From: Nitrospirota bacterium
GTDB taxonomy: Bacteria > Nitrospirota > Thermodesulfovibrionia > Thermodesulfovibrionales > UBA1546
Assembly: GCA_016208915.1 (NCBI GenBank)
Contig: JACQXE010000033.1
Span: forward strand, 1-49,698
Reading direction: 5' to 3'
DNA length: 49,698 nt
How positions within the stretch are numbered: position 1 is the stretch's first letter; the number at the start of each line of letters is the position of its first letter. Positions 7,283 to 17,056 of the stretch are shown in pieces. A model generated the notes under the pieces. It saw only the letters and a list, made by a program, of their open reading frames with translations, was not told where the DNA came from and searched no databases. The position numbers and the translations under genes are program-made.

Positions 7283-9046
7283 TTACTTCTTGTCTTTAGG
7301 CGGCAGATTGCTGAAATAGCTTTCAATTGCAAGCTTTGCAATAGGGGCCGCTACTGCGCCGCCATGTCCTCCGTGTTCAACGAATGCGCATAAAGCTATT
7401 TCTGGTTTTTCTGCAGGTGCAAACGCAACAAACCATGCATGGTCACGCAGTTTTTCAGGAAGCAGATTAGAGCTTTTTCTTATGCTTACCACCTGTGCTG
7501 TTCCTGTTTTGCCGCCTACTGCGACAATCTTTGATCTTGCTGCTCCGCCAGTGCCGCCGCCTTCGTTTACAACACCATAAAGGCCTTTTTTCACTATATC
7601 AAGTATTTCGGGTTTTATATCTGCCTTTGAAGCAGGTAATGGCGCTGTTTCAGGCATAACTATTATGGGTCTGTAGATGTAACCGCCGTTAGCGACAGCA
7701 CTTATGAGCTGTGCCATCTGTATTGGCGTGACAGATACGTAGCCCTGTCCTATAGCTGCATTTAATGTCTCTCCGAGATACCACTGTTGTTTTCTTTTTT
7801 CGTATTTCCATTGGGTATCGGGGATGAGACCGGCACGTTCTTTGACGAGCGGCAGACCTGTCGCTTTCCCCAGCCCGAGCTTTTTTGCATATTCTGCTAT
7901 TTTGTCTATTCCAACACGCCTGCCTACCTCATAGAAATAAACATCACAGGATTCAACTATAGCCCTGTGCATGGAAACAGTTCCGTGCCCACCTTTTTTC
8001 CAGCAACCGAATCTCCAGTTGCCGTAATTAAGCCCTCCGGTGCAGGTGACCTTTGTCTCTGGGGTTATCACCCCCTCACTAAGCGCTGCTATGGCTGTTA
8101 CTATCTTGAATGTTGAACCAGGGGGATACTGGCTCTGGAGAGCCCTGTTCAACATAGGAAGTTTTTTATCCTGGTTAAGTTCAATCCAGTTGTCATAACT
8201 TATGCCATGCGAAAACTTATTGGGGTCAAAAGATGGTTTGCTGATAAAGCCTAAGATCTCACCTGTGTCAACCTTCATTGCTACAAGAGCGCCTGTCTTT
8301 TGTGTAAAAACCTCTTCTGCTGCCTTCTGGAGGTTTATGTCAATACTCAGTCTTAAATCATCCCCCTTGACAGGAGAATTTTCCTGAATAAGTTTTATCT
8401 CTCTTCCGAGGGCGTCAATCTCTATAATCTTCTCTCCGGGTGTGCCTCGTAATGTTTTGTCAAAGAGCATTTCTGCGCCCCACTGCCCGATGAATGCCTC
8501 AGGAGGAACATCTTTAAACTCAGGATTCTTAGCCTGCGACGGATTGATTTTTCCGAGATAGCCTATCAAATGGGCGCCTAAATCTCCGTAAAGATATTCC
8601 CTCGTCATGTCAATGTCTATTATCAGCCCCGGGAAGTCAGAACGTCTGGCTTCTATCGCTGCAATTTCCTTAAATGTAAGCCCCTCTTTTAGTTTTATGG
8701 GTTCAAAGGGGCTTAATCTCTTCCTGCTGAACTTCGCATGGATTTCACTGCTGTCTATGCCAAGGACCTGCGCTAATAATTCCACATTTACTTTAGAAAG
8801 ATTTTCAGGCATGAGAGAGGCATTGAAATATGGGGAATTTTTTACGAGGGGAGCGCCAGTTCTGTCGTAGATTATTCCTCTCGGCGCAGGTATCTTGATT
8901 ATACGCAGCATATTCCCTTCAGATTCCTTTTTGTACTCATCTCCCTGAAGCACCTGTAACTGCCATAACCTTATTACAAACAAAGCGAATAAACCTGCAA
9001 TGAAGTAACTTGCTATTGATATGCGTTCGCGGTTGATATTAGTCAT
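7283..9046 (-). CDS. mrdA: Penicillin-binding protein 2 (elongation transpeptidase)
   Basis: This is a class B PBP of 587 residues with one N-terminal membrane anchor (about residues 11-30). A dimerisation domain follows (APRGIIYDRTGAPLVKN near residue 53), then the transpeptidase domain with all three active-site motifs: STFK in PPGSTFKI, SCD in ESCDVYFYEVG, and KTG in GGKTGTAQV. It cross-links peptidoglycan during lateral growth and partners RodA, whose gene follows by one base. The 5' end overlaps mreD by 8 nt. Confidence 0.95.
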   Translation of the reverse strand: MTNINRERISIASYFIAGLFALFVIRLWQLQVLQGDEYKKESEGNMLRIIKIPAPRGIIYDRTGAPLVKNSPYFNASLMPENLSKVNVELLAQVLGIDSSEIHAKFSRKRLSPFEPIKLKEGLTFKEIAAIEARRSDFPGLIIDIDMTREYLYGDLGAHLIGYLGKINPSQAKNPEFKDVPPEAFIGQWGAEMLFDKTLRGTPGEKIIEIDALGREIKLIQENSPVKGDDLRLSIDINLQKAAEEVFTQKTGALVAMKVDTGEILGFISKPSFDPNKFSHGISYDNWIELNQDKKLPMLNRALQSQYPPGSTFKIVTAIAALSEGVITPETKVTCTGGLNYGNWRFGCWKKGGHGTVSMHRAIVESCDVYFYEVGRRVGIDKIAEYAKKLGLGKATGLPLVKERAGLIPDTQWKYEKRKQQWYLGETLNAAIGQGYVSVTPIQMAQLISAVANGGYIYRPIIVMPETAPLPASKADIKPEILDIVKKGLYGVVNEGGGTGGAARSKIVAVGGKTGTAQVVSIRKSSNLLPEKLRDHAWFVAFAPAEKPEIALCAFVEHGGHGGAVAAPIAKLAIESYFSNLPPKDKK

Positions 9047-9484
9047 CTTTAGGTTTTATAAAGGCCCCGGATACAGAGTTTATCGCTGCTGATATGAGTG
9101 TTATGAATATCGCATTTGGCACTGATGTTGGCATATGTTCGAATACAGCTCTCGAGACAAAGACGATAATCCCGTCAAACACAGTCAGAGAGGCTATTCC
9201 TATTATCCCCAGCAGCGGCGTCCACCTGAAAAAACTGCCTGACATAAGCGCTGCAAAAAATCCTGCAAGCCCTTTGCCCAGCATATTTGGTCCAATGACG
9301 CCTCCGGAAAGGCTGTCTCCGATGATGCCTATCATTGCGCCAAAGATGAGTCCTTTTCCTTCTCCGTTTTTCAATCCCAGATAATAAGCTATTGCGACTG
9401 TGAGATTCGGGCGTGCGCCGAACACTGATATTTTGCTTTCGAGCAAAAATGCAAAGAATATTATGATAAGGAAAAAGCCTCTTT

Positions 9485-9488
<4 letters not shown>
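9039..9488 (-). CDS. mreD: Rod-shape-determining membrane protein MreD
   Basis: This 149-residue protein is very hydrophobic, with about five predicted membrane helices and no catalytic motif, as usual for MreD. It links cytoplasmic MreB to the periplasmic elongation machinery. Identification rests mainly on its place between mreC and mrdA, its length and its topology, with the early ESKISVFGARPNL segment also typical. It overlaps mreC by 4 nt and mrdA by 8 nt, so the genes are translationally coupled. Confidence 0.88.
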
Positions 9489-11728
<2,240 letters not shown>

Positions 11729-11763
11729 CTTAAATTTTAACAGAAAGTGTTTTGTTTTTCAAT

Positions 11764-11769
11764 TATAAT
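11764..11769 (+). promoter_or_regulatory. Possible -10 element for the class A PBP gene
   Basis: A perfect TATAAT lies 12 nt upstream of the ATG at 11782. No good -35 hexamer is found at 16-18 nt. If used, the 5' leader would be only about 5 nt. Confidence 0.35.
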
Positions 11770-11781
11770 AGTAGCTTAGGA

Positions 11782-13605
11782 ATGACACAGCTAGAACGGG
11801 AACTCGAAAAGGCAGAGAGAAGCAGATTCTCAAAAAAAAAGGTTGTTATTATACTCCTTACCATACTGTCTGCATTCACAGGAATCATTGCCGGCTTATT
11901 CTACTGGATGTTGTCTGACCTGCCCGAGGTAAGACGCCTTGAGGAATATGCACCAATAGAGTCTTCGCAGGTTTACTCTGCTGACGGCAAACTGATTGCG
12001 GAATTTTATCTCGAGAGAAGGACATTTCTGTCCTATTACCAAATACCAGAACGCGTAAAGAAGGCATTCATATCTGTGGAGGACATAAGGTTCTATAAGC
12101 ATCCTGGTGTTGATGTCATAGGAATTGTAAGGGCGCTCTACAAGGATATCAGGGCAGGCGGGATCGTTCAGGGCGGGAGCACAATAACCCAGCAGCTCAC
12201 GAAGATGCTTTTTTTAAACCCTGACAAGAGCGTGACAAGAAAACTAAAGGAAGCGGCTCTTTCCATACAGATTGAGAGAAAATATACAAAGGATGAAATA
12301 CTCGGACTGTATCTCAACCAGGCATATTTTGGAACAAGGGCATACGGTATTGAGGCAGCTGCCCAGACCTATTTTGGGAAATCAGCACAAGAACTAAGCA
12401 TAGCCGAGGCAGCCCTCCTTGCATCTTTGCCAAAAGCACCGTCAGCGTATTCTCCTTTCAGAGACCCGGAGAAGTCGAAGGAAAGAAGAACGATGGTTTT
12501 GGAGCAGATGCTGAGGCATAAATTCATAACAAATGCCCAGTACAAAGAGGCAGTCAATGTTCCGCTGCCTTCAGCGCCGCATTTCAGAAAATACAACGCG
12601 CCGTATTTCATAGAGATACTGAGACATGGTCTTGAATCTAAGTATGGAGCGGGATTATATACTTCAGGATACAAAATCTACTCTACATTGGATATGATGA
12701 TGCAGCAAACAGCAGAGGAAGCGGTAAAGAGAGGGATTACTGCTGTAGAGGGAAGAACAACGCCTGGGATTGAGGCAGCGCTTATCACGATAGATATCAG
12801 AACAGGGCATATTAAGGCGATGGTTGGCGGTTCTGATTTCTGGAAAACCCAGTTCAATAGAGCAACGCAGGCATTAAGGCAGCCAGGTTCTGCATTCAAA
12901 CCATTTGTTTATGCCACAGCAATCAAAAATGGCATTAAATCCCAGGAAAAGGTTAATGATTCGCCTATATCTCTCAAAGGCTCGAGACCCGGCGAGCGGT
13001 GGTCTCCCAAGAACTATGACGGAAAGTACTATGGAGTTGTGACATTGAAAAAAGCCATTGCAAAATCTTTAAATGCTGCAACCGTGAGGCTTGCAACAAG
13101 GCTTGGGATAAAGAATGTGATAGAAACAGCAAGGAGTCTCGGTATAAAAAGCGAACTGCAGCCTTATATGCCTCTTGCGCTCGGAGCCTCGGACGTGACT
13201 TTGGTAGAGATGGTCTCTTCATATCTGGCATTTGCCTCAGGATACCGCGCATTGCCCTTGCTCTATGAGAGAATACTGAACAGAGAAGGCATCATTACAG
13301 AAGAGACTAAGCCTAAGATTGAAAACTTGTTGTCCGAGGAAGAAGTGAAGGAGATGAAGATACTACTCGGCGCTGTTGTGGAAGAAGGAACAGCTCAGGG
13401 AGCAAAGAAACTTGGCAGGGCAGTTTACGGCAAAACAGGAACTACGAATGATTATACAGATGCCTGGTTTATCGGGTTTGACAACAGGCTTGTTGTAGGT
13501 GTATGGGTTGGGAGGGACGATCATACACCGATTGGCAATAAAGAAACAGGCGCAAGAGCTGCTTTGCCGATATGGATTGAGTTTATGGAGAAGAGTACTG
13601 AGTAA
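11782..13605 (+). CDS. Class A penicillin-binding protein (PBP1A type)
   Basis: This bifunctional peptidoglycan synthase has 607 residues. An N-terminal membrane anchor (about 20-42) is followed by a GT51 glycosyltransferase domain with EDIRFYKHPGVD, GGSTITQQLTK, RKLKEAALSIQIE and LNQAYFGTRAYG. The transpeptidase domain has SAFK in RQPGSAFKPF, SLN in KSLNAATVRLA, and KTG in GKTGTTNDYTDAWF. The ATG at 11782 is preferred; a TTG at 11752 would add ten residues but would overlap the presumed promoter. It is divergent from the RDD and mre genes and convergent with ftsY. Confidence 0.92.
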   Translation: MTQLERELEKAERSRFSKKKVVIILLTILSAFTGIIAGLFYWMLSDLPEVRRLEEYAPIESSQVYSADGKLIAEFYLERRTFLSYYQIPERVKKAFISVEDIRFYKHPGVDVIGIVRALYKDIRAGGIVQGGSTITQQLTKMLFLNPDKSVTRKLKEAALSIQIERKYTKDEILGLYLNQAYFGTRAYGIEAAAQTYFGKSAQELSIAEAALLASLPKAPSAYSPFRDPEKSKERRTMVLEQMLRHKFITNAQYKEAVNVPLPSAPHFRKYNAPYFIEILRHGLESKYGAGLYTSGYKIYSTLDMMMQQTAEEAVKRGITAVEGRTTPGIEAALITIDIRTGHIKAMVGGSDFWKTQFNRATQALRQPGSAFKPFVYATAIKNGIKSQEKVNDSPISLKGSRPGERWSPKNYDGKYYGVVTLKKAIAKSLNAATVRLATRLGIKNVIETARSLGIKSELQPYMPLALGASDVTLVEMVSSYLAFASGYRALPLLYERILNREGIITEETKPKIENLLSEEEVKEMKILLGAVVEEGTAQGAKKLGRAVYGKTGTTNDYTDAWFIGFDNRLVVGVWVGRDDHTPIGNKETGARAALPIWIEFMEKSTE

Positions 13606-13698
13606 ATTTTGGCATTACAGTGGAATAGAAAAGGTGCTATAGTTTTAGAAGAAGGACTTGTTTTGGTGAAGACATAGAAACGAGAATCAGACCTTTTT

Positions 13699-14604
13699 TT
13701 AGTCAAACAGGGCTCCTATAAATTCCTTGGTATCAAAATCTCTGAGGTCATCAATGCCTTCACCGATGCCTATAAGCCTTACAGGAATGCCAAGCTCTTT
13801 TTTTATCGCGAATACAATTCCGCCTTTTGCTGTACCGTCTAATTTTGTAAGCGCAATCCCTGTAACACCAATTGCTTCATTAAATAACTGTGCCTGTCTC
13901 AATGCATTTTGTCCTGTGGTTGCGTCAACAACTAAGAGCACCTCCTGAGGCGCTCCGGGCATTGTCTTTTCAACAACACGTTTGACCTTCTTCAGCTCCT
14001 CCATGAGAGGACTTTTGGTGTGAAGCCTTCCTGCGGTATCAATGATAACGATATCGATATTTTTATGTTTAGCGGATTCTATGGCATCAAAGGCAACAGC
14101 AGCAGGATCAGAACCGCTCTGATGTTTTACAAGTAAAGCGCCGGCCCGTTTAGCCCAGATTTCAAGCTGTTCTATTGCAGCAGCCCTGAATGTGTCAGCG
14201 GCAGCAAGCAGAACTGAATGTCCTTGAGATGCAAACCTACTTGCAAGCTTTCCGATTGTTGTGGTCTTGCCAACCCCATTGACGCCTACTGTGAGTATAA
14301 CAAAGGGTTTTTCGCCGAATAAGACAATAGGCGCTGACGAGCCGAGTATCAAGCCCATCTCTTTTTTGAGAGATTCTTTCAGCGAATTGCTTTCCTTAGC
14401 CTCTCCTTTCTTAAACTTTTCTCTCAGAGAATTAGCTATTTCCTCTGTGGCATGTATACCGATGTCGGATGTTATAAGTATTTCCTCAAGCTCCTCAATT
14501 GTATCCTCGTCTATTTTGCCTCTGGAAAATATCGATTCTACTTTTTCAACAAATCCCTTTCTTGTTTTTGAAAGCCCTTCTTTTAAACGATCAAAAAGAC
14601 CCAT
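13699..14604 (-). CDS. ftsY: Signal recognition particle receptor FtsY
   Basis: This 301-residue SRP GTPase has the short N-terminal N-domain only, without the long acidic A-domain of E. coli FtsY. The G motifs are clear: GVNGVGKTTTIGKLA, DTFRAAAIEQL, DTAGRLHTKSPLMEEL, TKLDGTAKGG and IGIGEGIDDLRDF. It docks ribosome-SRP complexes at the membrane. It is convergent with the PBP gene; the 93-nt space between them shows no clear terminator. Upstream it is followed by a MITE-like repeat. Confidence 0.96.
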   Translation of the reverse strand: MGLFDRLKEGLSKTRKGFVEKVESIFSRGKIDEDTIEELEEILITSDIGIHATEEIANSLREKFKKGEAKESNSLKESLKKEMGLILGSSAPIVLFGEKPFVILTVGVNGVGKTTTIGKLASRFASQGHSVLLAAADTFRAAAIEQLEIWAKRAGALLVKHQSGSDPAAVAFDAIESAKHKNIDIVIIDTAGRLHTKSPLMEELKKVKRVVEKTMPGAPQEVLLVVDATTGQNALRQAQLFNEAIGVTGIALTKLDGTAKGGIVFAIKKELGIPVRLIGIGEGIDDLRDFDTKEFIGALFD

Positions 14605-14636
14605 TAATCCTCCTCAACTGCAAAAATAATTACTCT

Positions 14637-14792
14637 GGACAGGATATAGTGTTCGAGCGGCTTATTTTGCTGATATTCCGACAGACGACCCCCCTTAATT
14701 CCCCCCTTGCCAAGGGGGGAACAAAAAAGGGGTAGACAAAATCCTCGGAGGTCGGAACGACCGAGAATGAGCAAAAATACTATGTCCTGTCC
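14637..14792. repeat. MITE-like element, copy 1 (156 bp) with a nested GC-rich palindrome
   Basis: Terminal inverted repeats of 13 bp (GGACAGGATATAG and its near complement) bound a non-coding 156-bp unit. Its first 50 bases match, in reverse orientation, the right end of the repeat at 23845-23996, and the internal AATCCTCGGAG block is shared as well. A second palindrome (CCCCCCTTG/CAAGGGGGG, 14688-14732) is nested inside and is absent from the other copy. It fills most of the 324-nt space between ftsY and the glycosidase gene; I see no gene there. Confidence 0.75.
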
Positions 14793-14917
14793 TAACCTAT
14801 AAATTCTAAATTTTTTGTGAGGGATTAATCAATTGTATAGTTAGCTTAACATAATTAAAAAGGGATGGCGTTTTCAAAACTTTTGAAGAGGGTATGCCTG
14901 CTTTATTCCTGATGCGC

Positions 14918-14923
14918 TATAAT
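14918..14923 (+). promoter_or_regulatory. Possible -10 element immediately before nagZ
   Basis: A perfect TATAAT ends 5 nt before the ATG at 14929, and no Shine-Dalgarno sequence is present. If this promoter is real, transcription would begin at or next to the start codon, giving a leaderless mRNA. No clear -35 was found. Confidence 0.35.
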
Positions 14924-14928
14924 ACATC

Positions 14929-16452
14929 ATGAATTTTTATCAGTTCCTGATACCGCGGCTCAATGGCAAAAATATCGAGAAAGATTTCGACTATTATTAT
15001 AGACTGGTCAGAGAAGGCATTGCAGGATTTATTGTATTTGGAGGTGAACTCGAAATAGTAAGACATGGGATAAAAGAACTTCAGAAGATTGCAGTTAAAC
15101 CATTAATCATTGCCTCTGACCTTGAGCAGGGATTGGGCCAACAGCTTGAAGGTGGTACGTTATTCCCACCTGCAATGGCGATTGCAGCAGCGATCAAAAG
15201 CTCTCGGCTGTCAGCAATCAGCAATCAGCAAATAAAACTACTTCGAAGAACTTTTAAGGCGATTGCGCTTGAAGCAAGATATGCAGGTATCAATACAATT
15301 CTTGCTCCTGTGCTGGATATAAATACCAATCCGAAAAATCCTATCATTTCAACAAGGGCATTTGGAGAAGATTCTGAGACTGTTTCATTTTTCGGGTGTG
15401 AGATGATAAAAACGCTTCAATCAAATGGGATTGTTTCGTGCGGCAAACATTTTCCGGGGCATGGCGATACCGGAATAGATTCGCATATAAAACTTCCGTC
15501 AATAAGAAAACAGTTAAAAATTCTTGAGGGGACAGAGCTTGTTCCTTTCCGAAAGTCGATTCAGCAAGGTGTAAAGATGATTATGCTTGGGCATCTGAGT
15601 GTCCCTGCGTTAGACCCTTCAGGCATTCCCGTATCTCTCTCTCATAAGGCTGTCCGCTATCTCAGAGACAGATTGGGATTTAAGGGCATTATCACGACTG
15701 ATGCCATGAATATGGGCGGAATAGGGAGATATTCCGAGGAGAAGGCTGCGCTTATGGCTCTTCAGGCAGGTGTTGACATTATCCTCCATCCTACGGATCC
15801 TGAAAAAATTGTATCATACCTCTCAAAACAAAACGTTCTATTCGATGCACGGCGGATGAGTATATTTCGCAAAAAACTCCCTCGATTTCCTTCCGCATCA
15901 ATGCACAGATTTGCTGCTAACAAGAAACTTTCTGAGGAATTGACAAGAAAAGCGCTAAAGGCGTCAGGTGACTACAAGATAAAAGGGAACCCGCTGCTTA
16001 TTATTTTAACTGATGATTCAGATGAAAGCTATAGGACTCTGTATGCAGAATTAAGGCTAAGATATCAGACATTAAGATGTTTGAGGTTTAAGACAGGTGA
16101 AGATATAAAATTAAATAGTTTTTACGAAAGAAGGGAGATTATTGTTGCAGTATTTTCAAAAACAAGGGCGTGGAAAGGAGGACCAAGCAATTGGCTTAGG
16201 GAATCCCTGAAGAAACTGGGAAAAAGAGCAAGAGTATTAATATCCTTTGGAAGTCCGTATCTCCTTGATGAAATGGAAGGCGACAATATAGGGGACTGTC
16301 CCAGATTTACGGACAGAGCGGAGCAGAGTCGTAGAATCGGGACTGTCCCTGTCGTTAAGATAAATGCCTTCTGGGATTCAGATATTGCGCAAAAGGCAGT
16401 GGCAGAGGCGCTTAAAAGTCACATTTTGGGTAATGGTTTACCCAAAAAATAA
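14929..16452 (+). CDS. nagZ: Glycoside hydrolase family 3, NagZ-like beta-N-acetylhexosaminidase
   Basis: The first 320 or so residues are a GH3 catalytic barrel: SDLEQGLGQQLEGGTLFPPAMA, NTILAPVLDINTNPKNPIISTRAFGED, the diagnostic KHFPGHGDTGIDSH, and the nucleophile Asp in TTDAMNMGGIG. The role expected of NagZ is removal of GlcNAc from muropeptides during cell-wall recycling. There is no signal peptide. The 507-residue protein is longer than E. coli NagZ (about 340) and has a C-terminal domain. A 60-bp palindromic repeat at 16291-16350 adds about 20 residues in frame, and residues SAISNQQ near 100 also come from a short CAATCAG tandem. Confidence 0.85.
   Translation: MNFYQFLIPRLNGKNIEKDFDYYYRLVREGIAGFIVFGGELEIVRHGIKELQKIAVKPLIIASDLEQGLGQQLEGGTLFPPAMAIAAAIKSSRLSAISNQQIKLLRRTFKAIALEARYAGINTILAPVLDINTNPKNPIISTRAFGEDSETVSFFGCEMIKTLQSNGIVSCGKHFPGHGDTGIDSHIKLPSIRKQLKILEGTELVPFRKSIQQGVKMIMLGHLSVPALDPSGIPVSLSHKAVRYLRDRLGFKGIITTDAMNMGGIGRYSEEKAALMALQAGVDIILHPTDPEKIVSYLSKQNVLFDARRMSIFRKKLPRFPSASMHRFAANKKLSEELTRKALKASGDYKIKGNPLLIILTDDSDESYRTLYAELRLRYQTLRCLRFKTGEDIKLNSFYERREIIVAVFSKTRAWKGGPSNWLRESLKKLGKRARVLISFGSPYLLDEMEGDNIGDCPRFTDRAEQSRRIGTVPVVKINAFWDSDIAQKAVAEALKSHILGNGLPKK
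16291..16350. repeat. Palindromic repeat inserted in frame in nagZ
   Basis: Two copies of the self-complementary GGGACTGTCCC (16292-16302 and 16339-16349) bracket a 36-nt centre. The unit is a multiple of three and translates to GDCPRFTDRAEQSRRIGTVP, which has no counterpart in the GH3 family. The surrounding frame is undisturbed. Confidence 0.7.
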
Positions 16453-16493
16453 TTTTTGGATTGCAATGAATTGATTTTTAAGGATTATTTTTT

Positions 16494-16510
16494 TGGCATA
16501 AACTTTGCTT
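16494..16510 (+). promoter_or_regulatory. Sigma-54 promoter of the prepilin gene
   Basis: TTGGCATAAACTTTGCTT has the GG and GC dinucleotides exactly 10 nt apart, matching the -24/-12 consensus TGGCAC-N5-TTGC. It lies about 55 nt upstream of the prepilin ATG. Many type IV pilin genes are driven by RpoN with the PilR activator; an activator site was not identified. Confidence 0.7.
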
Positions 16511-16562
16511 TATAAGAACAGATGATATATATTAGAACTAAAATGAAAGGAGGTTTTTAAAG

Positions 16563-16988
16563 ATGTTTATGCTAAAAGACAAAAGGGGTTTTACGCTTAT
16601 CGAGCTGGTGATGATAATCGTCATCCTCGGAATATTGGCGGCGGTGGCAATACCGAGGTATGCTGATTTAAAAGATGATGCTGATAAGGCTAACGCAAAC
16701 GCTGTCGTTGGAGGCCTGAATTCCGCTGCGAGCGTTGCTTTTGCAAAAGCCTTGATTAATGGCACATCATCTACTCGGTGTAATGGTGGCGTAACTGGCG
16801 ATTTAAGCACAGCAGAAGAGCTTGAATCCTGTTTAGATGGCGGTCTTCCAAAAGGCTGGAGCATTAACGGTAGTGATTTCAGATATGCTGCCGGCGTAGG
16901 GAATCGTGATTTCCCCTTTACTGCCGAGACAGGTTCAGCAAAGGCCAGTGTTAGAACAACTTCTACGACGTCTGGCTGGCCATACTAA
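16563..16988 (+). CDS. Type IV prepilin-like protein
   Basis: A short positively charged leader (MFMLKDKRG) is followed by the prepilin peptidase site G/FTLIELV with Glu at +5, and a long hydrophobic helix that reads IIVILGILAAVAIPRY. The 141-residue precursor then has a small globular domain with two cysteines (TRCNGG and ESCLDGG) that may form a disulfide. The size suits a type IVa or MSHA-like pilin or a minor pseudopilin. AGGAGG at 16551-16556 supports the ATG. It is transcribed alone: a sigma-54 promoter lies upstream and a terminator downstream. Confidence 0.88.
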   Translation: MFMLKDKRGFTLIELVMIIVILGILAAVAIPRYADLKDDADKANANAVVGGLNSAASVAFAKALINGTSSTRCNGGVTGDLSTAEELESCLDGGLPKGWSINGSDFRYAAGVGNRDFPFTAETGSAKASVRTTSTTSGWPY

Positions 16989-17031
16989 AAGTGTAAAAGT
17001 ACAAGAGCGGACTGTTATGATTTCGAATCAT

Positions 17032-17050
17032 GGGGGGGCTTAGCCCCCCT
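17032..17050 (+). terminator. Terminator hairpin after the prepilin gene
   Basis: An 8-bp GC-rich stem (GGGGGGGC paired with GCCCCCCT, including one G-T pair) with a TTA loop is followed by a short T/A-rich stretch. The following gene starts only a few bases later. Confidence 0.65.
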
Positions 17051-17056
17051 TATTAA